Part shown: positions 17,819 through 25,491 of the stretch, one piece after another
Numbering within the stretch: position 1 is the first letter of the stretch
Layout: the number at the start of each line of letters is the position of its first letter
Assembly: GCF_021502675.1 (NCBI RefSeq)
Contig: NZ_JAKFHA010000006.1
Location: 45,425 to 82,767, forward strand
Direction: 5' to 3'
Length of the DNA stretch: 37,343 bases
Source of the DNA: Yinghuangia soli
GTDB lineage: Bacteria; Actinomycetota; Actinomycetes; Streptomycetales; Streptomycetaceae
Translations under genes and position numbers: made by a program
Notes under the pieces: model-generated
Databases searched by the model: none
What the model saw: only the letters and a program-made list of their open reading frames with translations
Told to the model about the DNA's origin: nothing

Positions 17819-18238
17819 TCAGCGGGAGTCGGCGGCAGGGGCGGCAGCGGGTGCGGAGGGGGCGCCGAATCCGCGCAGCGCTGCTGCGAGGCTCTGCGGC
17901 GACAGCTCCTCCTTGGAGATGTAGCCGTCCGCGGGCGCGCCGACGACGCGGTCGCCGTAGTCCTCGCTGGCCCGCCCGGATATCAGCACGATCCCCACAC
18001 CCGCGTCATCTTCGCGGATCCGGCCCGCGGCCGTGAAGCCGTCGAAGCCCGGGAGTTGGACGTCCAGCAGTACCAGGTCGGGGCGCAGCCGCCGGGCCGC
18101 CTCGACGGCGCCGGGGCCGTCCGCCGCTTCTCCGACGACGCGGTACCCCCATGACGTGAGCAGCCGCGTCGCCAGCCGGCGGAACCCGTCGTGGTCGTCG
18201 ACGAGGACGACGGTCACAGGTGATCCGGTTGCCCCCAC
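17819..18238 (-). CDS. Stand-alone receiver-domain response regulator
   Basis: 139 residues: one CheY-like receiver (about 8-125) with D14/D15, phospho-acceptor D59 (LVLLDVQLPG), S88 and K109, and then only an Ala/Pro tail. There is no DNA-binding or enzymatic output domain. It could be a phosphate sink, a competitor of the LuxR-type regulator, or work by protein contact. The GTG at 18238 is chosen because AGGAGG lies six bases upstream; a GTG seven codons later has no such site. It is the first gene of the receiver-kinase-regulator operon. Confidence 0.9.
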   Translation of the reverse strand: MGATGSPVTVVLVDDHDGFRRLATRLLTSWGYRVVGEAADGPGAVEAARRLRPDLVLLDVQLPGFDGFTAAGRIREDDAGVGIVLISGRASEDYGDRVVGAPADGYISKEELSPQSLAAALRGFGAPSAPAAAPAADSR

Positions 18239-18590
18239 CGTGGCCCTCCTGCGGATCCGGCATGTGCGCGCCCCGGCGGCCGCCGTGCGGTCCGGGCGTA
18301 CCGATCGCCGTGTTGTCCTCAGGTTCCGCGGTGCCGGAGGCATCCCCCCTCGGCTGCCCGCGTGCGGCCCGGGTCGATGCGGGCCGCACACACCGGCGCG
18401 GAACCCCGCGCGGTAAGGCCTCCCCCCGGGGCCTCACCGCGCGGCAGCGGCAGCAGACGGGCGGGGTCCCGTCCGGCACCGCCGGAACGCCACGGCGATC
18501 GGTGGGTCCATGGTGTCCGGGGCGGTACGGCGGCCGCGTCGGGGTCAACCCTGATTCCGGCCGCGCCCCGCGCGTCGTGCTGACCGTCCG
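18239..18590. other. Intergenic region between the two-component operon and the MarR gene
   Basis: 352 bp. It contains the ribosome binding site of the receiver gene, the strong hairpin at 18406-18444 and no open frame with a convincing start. TTGACC at 18549-18544 on the minus strand could be a -35 box but lacks a partner -10. Confidence 0.5.
18406..18444 (-). terminator. Hairpin downstream of the MarR gene
   Basis: A 15-position stem (18406-18420 with 18430-18444) with one A-C mismatch and a 9-nt C-rich loop. It is about 145 bp after the marR stop and separates it from the two-component operon. Confidence 0.65.
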
Positions 18591-19166
18591 TCAGTCCTCG
18601 GTCGCCGCCTGCGGGTTACCGGCCGCCCGGGCCGCCTGGCGGCGGACCATCTCCTGGTTGAACCGGGTCAGCAGGTCGGTGAAGCGCTCGCGGTCCGCAT
18701 CGGACCAGTCGCCGCACATCTCCGCCATCAGCTGGATCCGGGCGCGGCGCACCTGGTGCAGCCGGTCCAAGCCCATCTCGGAGAGCCGCAGCAGCACCGC
18801 GCGGCCGTCGTCGGGGTTCGGCACCCGGTCCACGTACCCCTGCTCGACCAGCGGGGTGACCTGCCGGGTCACCGTGGAGGAGTCGATCGACATGGCCTGC
18901 GCGAGGGCCTTCACGCCCATGGGGCCTTCGTGTTCGAGGCGGCCGAGCAGCAGGTACGCGGCCCGGTCCATGGTGTAGCGCAGTTCGCCCGCGGCGCCGA
19001 GCCGGGTCTGTTCGGCGCGCCGCGCGAACAGGGCGACTTCGTGCTGCAGCCGGTCGTACAGCGCGTCGTCGGCGGGCGACAGCTCCGGCGCGCCGCCGGG
19101 CAGTCCGCCGGTCGCGTGGCCGGGCGCTGGCTGGGGCGCATGCTGGGGCGCCTGATCGGGTGTCAT
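18591..19166 (-). CDS. MarR-family transcriptional regulator
   Basis: 191 residues. A Pro/Ala/Gln-rich N-terminus (about 1-35) precedes a winged helix-turn-helix core (about 60-165) with the typical MGVKALAQAMSIDSSTVTRQ recognition region and the DGRAVLLRLSEMG wing. MarR proteins are dimers that usually repress a divergent or downstream gene until a small ligand binds; the ligand is unknown. The ATG at 19166 is weakly preceded by GAGCGAG. The divergent neighbour is the sigma-like gene, which makes the 278-bp intergenic region the first place to look for its operator; I see no clear dyad there. Confidence 0.92.
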   Translation of the reverse strand: MTPDQAPQHAPQPAPGHATGGLPGGAPELSPADDALYDRLQHEVALFARRAEQTRLGAAGELRYTMDRAAYLLLGRLEHEGPMGVKALAQAMSIDSSTVTRQVTPLVEQGYVDRVPNPDDGRAVLLRLSEMGLDRLHQVRRARIQLMAEMCGDWSDADRERFTDLLTRFNQEMVRRQAARAAGNPQAATED

Positions 19167-19444
19167 TGCGGCTCGCTCGTCGTCCGGTTGTCGGTGGCTC
19201 GAAGGATAGGGCCCCGGCTGCCGCCGTGTGCCCGTTGTCCGCACTCACTGTGCCGCGCATGTCGGACGCCGTGCCGGGCAGCCTGAAACGAACGCTCCGA
19301 TACCGCACAGGTGCAGATGGTGACGAGGAAACCCCGGGAAACCGGTCCAGATGGATGTCTACTCGTGATATTCCGGTCAAGGGAATCCATTCGTGCCCTG
19401 GGTGGAACAAGTGCACACCACGAGACACACCGCCAGGAGGTGTC

Positions 19445-19915
19445 GTGCACCGCCGCGATCAACGTGAGTTCGACGCCTTCGTGACAGCCGTCGGGGACCG
19501 CCTCCTGCATACCGCGGAGCTGCTGACCGGGGATCCGGAGCGTGCCGAGCGGCGCGTACGCCGGGCGCTGGCACGGACGTACCTGAAGTGGCACCGCACC
19601 CCCGACCGGGATCCGTCGCGCATCGTGCACCACGCGCTGATGGCCGGCTACCTCGACCCGTGGCGGGCCGTACCGTGGCGGCGGCAGCCTGCCTTGGCGG
19701 TCGGCGCCGCGGGCACCGCACGCGACGAAGTGCTGCGCGACCTCGACCGGTTGACCCGGCTGGAGCGGGCCGTGACGGTGCTGCGGGCGTACGCGCGGCT
19801 GGACGAGTTCGACACCGCTGATGCGCTCGGCCTGCCGGAGACCACCGTGCGCGCGGCGTTCGGGCGGGCCGGAGCGCGTCTGCAGGCCGGGCAGCGGCCG
19901 GCGGCGCAGCCATGA
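19445..19915 (+). CDS. Degenerate SigE-family ECF sigma-like protein
   Basis: 156 residues. The layout resembles the actinobacterial SigE subfamily of ECF sigma factors: region 2 at about 8-45 (FDAFVTAVGDRLLHTAELLT, then RALARTYLKWHR) and region 4 at about 105-148 (LTRLERAVTVLRAYARLDEF, then ALGLPETTVRAAFGRAGARL). Yet the usual AEDLVQ core-binding motif reads AERRVR, and the GTVKS recognition-helix start reads TTVRAA. It may be a weak sigma factor, or a DNA- or protein-binding derivative. The GTG at 19445 has AGGAGG four bases upstream. Its TGA overlaps the next gene's ATG (ATGA), so the two are translationally coupled, as sigma/anti-sigma pairs usually are. Confidence 0.8.
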   Translation: MHRRDQREFDAFVTAVGDRLLHTAELLTGDPERAERRVRRALARTYLKWHRTPDRDPSRIVHHALMAGYLDPWRAVPWRRQPALAVGAAGTARDEVLRDLDRLTRLERAVTVLRAYARLDEFDTADALGLPETTVRAAFGRAGARLQAGQRPAAQP

Positions 19916-20613
19916 GCATCACCGTCGACCCGCTCCCGGCCGCCGCCCCGGACCCCGGCCCGGGGCCGGTACCGGACCCCCGGGACTTCCCGCTCCGCCC
20001 GATGCCGCACGGGCTGTCGCACCAGGCCCGGCGCAGCGCGCTGCGGCTGCGGACCGTGCGGGCCGGACTCTGCCTCGCGCTGGCCGCGGGCGTGGCCGGC
20101 GGCGTGGTGTTCGCGCTGTCCCTGCCGGGCACCGGCACCCGCGCCTCGCCGGTGCCGCCCGCCCCGGTCGAACCGCCCCAGCCGGAGTCGGCGGACGTGC
20201 AGGTCCCCCGCACCACGGTGGGGCTCGGGGCGAACATCTGGGTGCAGCTTCAGGGTTGGTGCATCGGCGACCTGCGGTTCCCGGAGGACACCGGGAGGGT
20301 CGAGTCGTGCCGGTTCATGCCCGGTGCCGGATCCATCGACGTCGCGGTGCTCGACCCGGGCCGGTACGCACCGGCCGGCTACCGCCTGGTGGTGGCGGTC
20401 GCGGTCGGGCGGACCGCGCCGGGCACCACGTACCGCGGGCGGCTGACCGACGGTTCGGGGACCGGCGACATGACCACGGACCGGCCGGCCGGGCTGCCGG
20501 GCGTGGTGTTCCTGTGGGGCTTCACGCGCAGCGGGCCGGTGGACGTGACGGTGTCGGGGCCGGACGGCATCCCGTTCGCGAGCTGCACGCAATGCGGCGT
20601 CCCGTCGCGCTGA
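19912..20613 (+). CDS. Membrane-anchored protein coupled to the sigma-like gene
   Basis: 233 residues. A Pro-rich cytoplasmic N-terminus (1-49, ending in a basic cluster) is followed by one membrane helix (about 50-71) and an external domain of about 150 residues with four cysteines (C117, C133, C225, C228; the last two in CTQC). I do not recognise the family and see no zinc-binding anti-sigma HxxxCxxC motif. Overlap with the upstream gene, one membrane span and opposite compartments fit an anti-sigma or sensor partner, an inference from context. The gene ends at a G/C homopolymer tract. Confidence 0.82.
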   Translation: MSITVDPLPAAAPDPGPGPVPDPRDFPLRPMPHGLSHQARRSALRLRTVRAGLCLALAAGVAGGVVFALSLPGTGTRASPVPPAPVEPPQPESADVQVPRTTVGLGANIWVQLQGWCIGDLRFPEDTGRVESCRFMPGAGSIDVAVLDPGRYAPAGYRLVVAVAVGRTAPGTTYRGRLTDGSGTGDMTTDRPAGLPGVVFLWGFTRSGPVDVTVSGPDGIPFASCTQCGVPSR

Positions 20614-20620
20614 CCGGACG

Positions 20621-20692
20621 CGGGGGGGGGGGGGGGCCCCCCCCCGGGGGGGGGGGGCGCCCCCCCCCGGGGGGGCACGGGGGGGGGGCCGC
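20621..20692. repeat. G/C homopolymer tract at a convergent gene junction
   Basis: A run of 15 G (20622-20636), then 9 C, 12 G, CG, 9 C, 7 G and further runs, with one A. It lies exactly between the stop codons of two convergent genes, where a bidirectional terminator belongs. Alternating G and C runs look like a strong hairpin that was poorly sequenced. The base order should not be trusted. Confidence 0.8.
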
Positions 20693-20721
20693 CGCGAACT
20701 GCCTTGCGTACCGGGCCCGGG

Positions 20722-21897
20722 TCAGCGCAGCGCCTGCTCCAGGTCCGCGACCAGGTCCTCGGCCGACTCGATGCCGACCGAGAGCCGGACCAGGTCGGCC
20801 GGCACTTCGAGCGGCGAACCGGCCGCCGAGGCATGCGTCATGCGGCCCGGGTGCTCGATGAGCGACTCGACCCCGCCCAGCGACTCGCCCAGCGTGAACA
20901 GCTTGGCGTTGTTGCACACGTCCACGGCCCGCTGCTCGCCGCCGGTGACCCGGAACGACACCATGCCGCCGAACGCCTTCATCTGCTTGACCGCGACGTC
21001 GTGGCCCGGGTGCCCGGGCAGCCCCGGGTAGAGGACCTCGGCCACCGACGAGTGGCTGCGCAGGAGTTCGACGATCCGCTCGGCGTTCGCGCAGTGCCGG
21101 TCCATGCGCACGCCCAGCGTGCGGATGCCGCGCAGCGTCAGCCACGCGTCGAACGGCCCGGCCACCGCGCCCATCGCGTTCTGGTGGTAGGCGAGGCGGT
21201 CGCCCAGCTCCGCATCGGCCGCGACCAGCGCGCCGCCCACGACGTCCGAATGCCCGCCCATGTACTTGGTGGTCGAGTGCACGACCACGTCGGCGCCCAG
21301 CGTGAGCGGCTGCTGCAAGTAGGGGGACGCGAAGGTGTTGTCGACCACCAGCAGCGCGCCGGACTCCATCGCGATGTCCGCGAGCTGCGCAATATCGGCC
21401 ACGCCGAGCAGCGGGTTGCTGGGCGTCTCGCACCAGATGACCTTCGTCTGCCCGGGCCGGATCGCGGCGCGCACCGCGTCCGCGTCGCCCGACGGCGCGG
21501 GCGTCCAGGCCAGGCCCCAGCGGTCCAGCACCTTGGCGAACAGCCGGAACGTGCCGCCGTACGCGTCGTTCGGGATCACCACGTGGTCGCCCGGCGCGCA
21601 CACCGTGCGCAGCAGGCAGTCCTCCGCGGCCAGCCCGGATGCGAACGCGAGCCCGCGCGTACCGGCCTCCAGCGCCGCCACGCACTCCTCCAGCGCGGTC
21701 CGCGTCGGGTTCGCGGACCGGCTGTACTCGTAGCCGCCGCGCAGGCCGCCGACACCGTCCTGCTTGTACGTGGAGACCTGGTAGATCGGGGGGACCACCG
21801 CACCGGTGAGCGGGTCGGGCTCCTGGCCGGCATGGATGGCCAGCGTCTCGAAGCCGTGGTCGGGGGAACCGGGGTGGCCGGATTTCGCAGCGCTCAT
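20722..21897 (-). CDS. metB: Cystathionine gamma-synthase
   Basis: 391 residues, Cys/Met metabolism PLP family. PLP lysine K211 in STTKYMGGHSD, D186 (VVDNTFASP), the tyrosine/arginine pair YSRSANPT (58-65) and C-terminal SLGGVESLIEHP are intact. The best match is MetB (O-acyl-homoserine plus cysteine to cystathionine), but cystathionine gamma-lyase activity is hard to separate by sequence. Together with cbs at 29.9 kb it would cover transsulfuration. The ATG at 21897 has no Shine-Dalgarno sequence; TAGCGT seven bases upstream suggests a leaderless mRNA. I find no SAM riboswitch. Rv1079 is the corresponding gene of the conserved block. Confidence 0.94.
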   Translation of the reverse strand: MSAAKSGHPGSPDHGFETLAIHAGQEPDPLTGAVVPPIYQVSTYKQDGVGGLRGGYEYSRSANPTRTALEECVAALEAGTRGLAFASGLAAEDCLLRTVCAPGDHVVIPNDAYGGTFRLFAKVLDRWGLAWTPAPSGDADAVRAAIRPGQTKVIWCETPSNPLLGVADIAQLADIAMESGALLVVDNTFASPYLQQPLTLGADVVVHSTTKYMGGHSDVVGGALVAADAELGDRLAYHQNAMGAVAGPFDAWLTLRGIRTLGVRMDRHCANAERIVELLRSHSSVAEVLYPGLPGHPGHDVAVKQMKAFGGMVSFRVTGGEQRAVDVCNNAKLFTLGESLGGVESLIEHPGRMTHASAAGSPLEVPADLVRLSVGIESAEDLVADLEQALR

Positions 21898-21904
21898 GCG
21901 TGCA

Positions 21905-21910
21905 ACGCTA
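21905..21910 (-). promoter_or_regulatory. Candidate leaderless -10 box of metB
   Basis: TAGCGT on the minus strand ends seven bases before the ATG and lies within the perfect 8-bp palindrome CGCTAGCG (21906-21913). There is no ribosome binding site and no clear -35. Confidence 0.35.
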
Positions 21911-21992
21911 GCGCTTGTGCGGCGGCCCGCCGGTATTCCGCGCGCCCGGCCGCCGGTTTGGCTGCGCGACCCGCATGCCTGCCGAATACGGG

Positions 21993-22799
21993 TCAGATCC
22001 CTGCCTGGGGGAGCCGTGCCGCCATCAGCGTGAAGCCGTCGACCAACTGCGCCTTCAGCGCCTCGTCGATTCGCGAAGTGTCGGGCTCGGACCACGTTTC
22101 CTCGCTGCCCGACGAAACGTAGACACTGACCACCACCTTCCCCTGCCGAGCGGTCACCGCGGCGTAGCGGGCGACTCCGCTCGACTCGCCGGTGTAGTTG
22201 TAGTCGCCCCGCTCGGCGGCGACCTCGACGAACCCGGCATCCGTGCCGGCCGGCAAGGCGATCGCCTCGATGCGCTCGTACTGCACCTCGTCGTCGTAGT
22301 ACTGGACCGGGCAGCGCCGCAGGGCGTCGGCCACGAACCCGGCACTGGCGCGCGCCGCTGCCTCGTTGGCGTACACCCCCACGCTCACCATGGCGAAGGG
22401 ACCGTACCCGGGCGCGTCCTTGTCGTAGTGCGCCCACAGATTCCGGGTCAGGGACGCGGGTGTGTCCTTCGGCATCGCCAGCCCGACCGCGCGACAGGAC
22501 GCGTCGTAGCGAACGGTCTGCACATCGTCGACATCTTCCGTGTCGCCTCCCGCAAACCGGGGTCCCCAGTCCGCGGCGCTCGGGAGCATCCCCTTGATGG
22601 CCTGCAGCACGTCCCTATTCGGCGACGGCACTTCCTCGGAATCCAGCGCCACCACCGCGAATTCGGCGGACTCCACAGGGGTGCCGGCCGTTCTTGTTGC
22701 GGCGGCCGAACCGGCCGACGACGCCGACGAACAGCCGCCGATGGCAAGCGGCAACGCCGCCACCGCGATCAGCATCCGGAAACCCGCCGTACGCTTCAT
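21993..22799 (-). CDS. Putative lipoprotein, paralogue of the neighbouring lipoprotein
   Basis: 268 residues. Lipoprotein signal peptide with a basic start (MKRTAG), hydrophobic core and lipobox AIGGC, lipidated at C23. The mature part begins with a Ser/Ala/Thr linker and then a soluble domain. Shared with the upstream paralogue: LP..xWGPxFA, a central cysteine before a VGxxMPxDT stretch, an AAARA...F.AD..RRC helix, and a C-terminal VVVSVYV-type strand. The pattern of two cysteines and a sensor-like alpha/beta layout faintly recalls the PknH extracellular domain, a weak guess. The ATG at 22799 follows a G-rich stretch (GGGGGGA) eight bases upstream. Function unknown. Confidence 0.85.
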   Translation of the reverse strand: MKRTAGFRMLIAVAALPLAIGGCSSASSAGSAAATRTAGTPVESAEFAVVALDSEEVPSPNRDVLQAIKGMLPSAADWGPRFAGGDTEDVDDVQTVRYDASCRAVGLAMPKDTPASLTRNLWAHYDKDAPGYGPFAMVSVGVYANEAAARASAGFVADALRRCPVQYYDDEVQYERIEAIALPAGTDAGFVEVAAERGDYNYTGESSGVARYAAVTARQGKVVVSVYVSSGSEETWSEPDTSRIDEALKAQLVDGFTLMAARLPQAGI

Positions 22800-22915
22800 C
22801 GAACCGTCCCCCCGACCTCGAATCGCCGCGCTCTCTGCGCCTCCGCGGTGCGCCATCTTCCACCAGGCCGGTCCGGCCCGATCAAGCGCCCCCGGCGGGA
22901 CCAACCAACGCTTCG

Positions 22916-23680
22916 TCAGATGCGGCTGCAGAGCAGGCGGCTCAGCAGGAGTTCGAGCATGTCGGACACCCGTGCCCGAAGCTCGTCGCCCACCTGGGCG
23001 CCTGCGTCCCGCGGTGCGTCGGCGAACACCGTGACCACGAACTCGCCCGTGCGGGCGACCGCCGAGACGTACGAATACATCTCGCGCGGCGAGTACGTCC
23101 CGTCCGTACGAATACCGTGCTCCGCCGACACCTCGTCGTACTCCGCCGCGCCCGGCAGCGTGATGCGCTCGACGCCCTCGATGCGGGTCTCGGAGTCCAC
23201 GTAAAGCACGCCGCAGCGCTCCGCGGAGTCGGCCGCGAAGGCGACCTCGGCCCGGGCCGCCGACTCGCTGCCGTGCACGGAGATCGTCGCGCCCGCCGAC
23301 ATGCCGTACAGCGACCCGCCCGGCAGCGGCGGCAGCGCGAATCGCCGGCCGATCACCGCCCGGGTGTCCTGCGGCATCCCGACCGGCACGGTCTCGCAGT
23401 CGTCGTCGACGCGGTCCGTGCGCATCGCATCGAGCTCGTCGTGCGCCGCCGCGGCGAACTGCGGCCCCCACTCGTCGCCGCGGGGCAGCACCTGCCGGAT
23501 GAGCGTCTTGGCGGCTTCGTCCGGCGACACCGCGCCCGGCTCGCCCGGGTCCAGCTCCCGGAACCCGCCGGCCTCGAAGACCATCCCCGCGCGCCCGAGC
23601 CCCGCGCAGCCGGTCGCCGCGAGTGAGACCGCGACGGCAGCCAGCACCGCGCGCACCCCCGCCCCCGCCGAACGCACCAT
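22916..23680 (-). CDS. Putative lipoprotein, second paralogue
   Basis: 254 residues. Signal peptide with lipobox AATGC, lipidated at C25. The soluble domain resembles that of the gene downstream: LPRGDEWGPQFA, a cysteine before VGMPQDT, AARAEVAFAADSAERC and a hydrophobic VVTVFA strand near the end. This points to tandem duplication. The start is ATG at 23680 or the adjacent GTG at 23677, with AAGGG eight bases before the ATG. It is divergent from msrA: the sigma-R -35 element of msrA begins at the base next to this start codon, and the gene has its own promoter candidate at 23694-23722. Function unknown. Confidence 0.85.
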   Translation of the reverse strand: MVRSAGAGVRAVLAAVAVSLAATGCAGLGRAGMVFEAGGFRELDPGEPGAVSPDEAAKTLIRQVLPRGDEWGPQFAAAAHDELDAMRTDRVDDDCETVPVGMPQDTRAVIGRRFALPPLPGGSLYGMSAGATISVHGSESAARAEVAFAADSAERCGVLYVDSETRIEGVERITLPGAAEYDEVSAEHGIRTDGTYSPREMYSYVSAVARTGEFVVTVFADAPRDAGAQVGDELRARVSDMLELLLSRLLCSRI

Positions 23681-23706
23681 GGAATCGCCCTTGAGCTTAA
23701 TTTGTT
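23681..23706 (+). promoter_or_regulatory. Sigma-R-type promoter of msrA
   Basis: GGAAT (23681-23685), exactly 18 bp, then GTT (23704-23706). This is a complete match to the Streptomyces sigma-R consensus (GGAAT-N18-GTT) used for thiol-oxidative stress genes. Transcription would begin near 23713, giving a leader of about 93 nt to the msrA start. Confidence 0.75.
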
Positions 23707-23722
23707 GGGCGTACTGTGTCGA
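23694..23722 (-). promoter_or_regulatory. Housekeeping-type promoter of the lipoprotein gene
   Basis: TCGACA (23722-23717) and TAAGCT (23699-23694) on the minus strand with a 17-bp spacer. It overlaps the sigma-R promoter on the other strand, so activity of one could interfere with the other. Confidence 0.45.
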
Positions 23723-23805
23723 CGCCGCAGTGCGTCATCATCACACCGGCCATCCTGGCCCGACCAGGGGCCCCGCTCGCACCCCACTCGCCGACGGAGG
23801 ACACC

Positions 23806-24471
23806 GTGCTCTTCGACCGCCGGGACTTCACCCCCCGCATGCCCGCCCCCGACGAGATCCTCCGCGGCCGCCCGGAACGCCCTTTCGCGATCCCCGCCGA
23901 GCACACCGTCCTCGGCCACCCGCTGGACGGCCCGTACCCCGCCGGCCTCGAGGTGGCGGACTTCGGCCTGGGCTGCTTCTGGGGCGCCGAGCGCAAGTTC
24001 TGGCAGACCCCGGGCGTCTGGACCACCGCGGTCGGCTACCAGGGCGGCACCACGCCGAACCCGACGTACGAAGAGGTCTGCAGCGGCCGCACCGGCCACA
24101 CCGAGGCCGTCCGCGTCGTCTTCGACCCCGCGAAGGTCTCCTACGAGGCCCTCCTCAAGGTCTTCTGGGAGGCCCACGACCCCACCCAGGGCTTCCGCCA
24201 GGGCAACGACGAGGGCACCCAGTACCGCTCCGCCGTCTACACCCACTCCCCCGCCCAGGAAGCCGCGGCCAAGACCTCCCGCGACGCCTACCAGCAGGTC
24301 CTGACCAAGGCCCTGCTCGGCGACATCACCACGGAGATCCTCCCGGCCGACACCTTCTACTTCGCCGAGACGTACCACCAGCAGTACCTCGACAAGAACC
24401 CCAACGGCTACTGCGGCCTCGGCGGAACGGGCGTCTCCTGCCCGATCGGCGTAGCCAAGGCAGATGGCTGA
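23806..24471 (+). CDS. msrA: Peptide methionine (S)-S-oxide reductase
   Basis: 221 residues. Catalytic C57 in GCFWGAE and the resolving cysteines C203 and C212 in the [16 protein letters not shown] tail match the three-cysteine, thioredoxin-recycled class of E. coli MsrA. The substrate residues [22 protein letters not shown] are intact. It repairs oxidised methionine. The GTG at 23806 has GGAGG five bases upstream. It is preceded by an exact sigma-R-type promoter, as expected for an oxidative-stress gene, and overlaps the next small gene by eight bases. Confidence 0.97.
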   Translation: MLFDRRDFTPRMPAPDEILRGRPERPFAIPAEHTVLGHPLDGPYPAGLEVADFGLGCFWGAERKFWQTPGVWTTAVGYQGGTTPNPTYEEVCSGRTGHTEAVRVVFDPAKVSYEALLKVFWEAHDPTQGFRQGNDEGTQYRSAVYTHSPAQEAAAKTSRDAYQQVLTKALLGDITTEILPADTFYFAETYHQQYLDKNPNGYCGLGGTGVSCPIGVAKADG

Positions 24472-24694
24472 CCGCGATCACACGACGGCAGCGTGGGTGT
24501 GGTCGGCCAATGTGCGGCCGTTCCTGGAGATGGTGTCGGAGCTGATCGAGTACCGCGATGTGCGCTTGGCGCGGGCCGTCGGCGGGGACGAGGTCTCCGT
24601 CGCGGCCGCCGGGCCGGCCGACGAGCGGCTGCACAGCTCTCTTGCGTTGCTGTTCAGCGTCTTCAGCCGGTACGAGGTGGCCCCGTCCGCCTAG
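24464..24694 (+). CDS. Small hypothetical protein coupled to msrA
   Basis: 76 residues, no recognised family. It is soluble and mostly helical in appearance, with no signal peptide or cysteines. The ATG at 24464 lies inside the last codons of msrA (8-bp overlap), with AAGG just upstream. Third-position GC is high throughout, supporting real coding. It would be co-expressed with MsrA from the sigma-R promoter. Its TAG shares bases with the TAG of the convergent gene in the sequence CTAG. Confidence 0.7.
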   Translation: MADRDHTTAAWVWSANVRPFLEMVSELIEYRDVRLARAVGGDEVSVAAAGPADERLHSSLALLFSVFSRYEVAPSA

Positions 24695-24918
24695 TGGAAG
24701 GCGCGGGTGGACTCGGGGGCGGTGCGGGCGGCTGTTGCTTGGGTGCCGGCGCCGTGGACGCCCCAGATTCCGCCGGCGGCGCGGGCCGTCGTGGTGTGGC
24801 GCCGCTCGGTGGCCAGGCCCTCCACGGTGGCGGTGCGGCTCGTCCGGCTGCGGACCACCAGGGTGAGGACGGTGACGGCGACGGCCAGGGCGGCGGCGAA
24901 GAGGGCGATGGTGAGCAT
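24691..24918 (-). CDS. Small single-span membrane protein
   Basis: 75 residues: one N-terminal membrane helix (about 2-22), a basic anchor (RSRTSR) and a polar Ala/Thr-rich cytoplasmic tail. No family is recognised. The ATG at 24918 has AGGAG six bases upstream. It ends in the shared CTAG with the convergent gene, so there is no space for a terminator between them. Confidence 0.75.
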   Translation of the reverse strand: MLTIALFAAALAVAVTVLTLVVRSRTSRTATVEGLATERRHTTTARAAGGIWGVHGAGTQATAARTAPESTRAFH

Positions 24919-24988
24919 GATCGGCTCCTGACGTCGGGCGTTCGTAAGTGATACCCGCACCGCCCCGGTCGATAACCGGACCGTTGGC

Positions 24989-25279
24989 TCAGTGCCCCAG
25001 CGCGGCCAGGCCGGTCTGCAGGTCTTCGAGGTTCATCACGGGGCGGAAGCTCACCGCGCCGCCCGCCAGGAACAGCGGCTCGCCGAGCGGCGGCATCTGC
25101 GAGGACTCCTGCATGTCGAACACGAGGTAGCAGGTCCGCTGGCCGCCGGTCGTGGTGAAGTAGGCAGCTTCCGGATTCAGCCGTTCGACCAACTCTTGGA
25201 TCCGCTTCGGCATCGATCCGTCCAGGATGGCCTTGTTGGCGGCCTCGTTGTCGAGGCGGCCGATCAGCAGCATGCGCAT
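24989..25279 (-). CDS. Small alpha/beta protein, possible dimeric ferredoxin-like barrel
   Basis: 96 residues. The pattern strand (MRMLLIGRLD), long helix (NEAANKAILDGSMPKRIQEL), strand (AAYFTTTGGQRTCYLVFDM), helix and a final strand with PVMNLEDL fits the ferredoxin-like fold of small dimeric alpha/beta-barrel proteins (DUF3303/YCII-like). No catalytic residues can be assigned. The ATG at 25279 has GGTGA five bases upstream; a second ATG two codons later is possible. It may share a transcript with the small membrane gene downstream. Confidence 0.75.
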   Translation of the reverse strand: MRMLLIGRLDNEAANKAILDGSMPKRIQELVERLNPEAAYFTTTGGQRTCYLVFDMQESSQMPPLGEPLFLAGGAVSFRPVMNLEDLQTGLAALGH

Positions 25280-25491
25280 GGCGTTCACCCGGTTTCGGCG
25301 CCGGCCGAGCACTGCGCTGGATGGGGAGCGCGACGGGGGTGCCCGGTCGCACGCAATTCCAGCGTCCCTCCCCCGGCCGGGCCGGGCAACAGCGGCGGCG
25401 AGGGGCGGTCGGGCGGTGACGGGCAGATACTGGTGGGAGATGTGAGGCGGGCGCTTGGTGCGCCCGGCACGCTTCGGGGTTGGAGGCTGCC

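Noticed and set aside
19331-19365. ECF promoter (GGAAAC and GTCT) for the sigma-like gene
   Set aside because: The spacer is 14 bp, too short for known ECF promoters, and the -10 part is weak.
21898-21992. SAM riboswitch upstream of metB
   Set aside because: The 95-bp gap is too short, no conserved SAM-riboswitch core is visible, and the gene looks leaderless.
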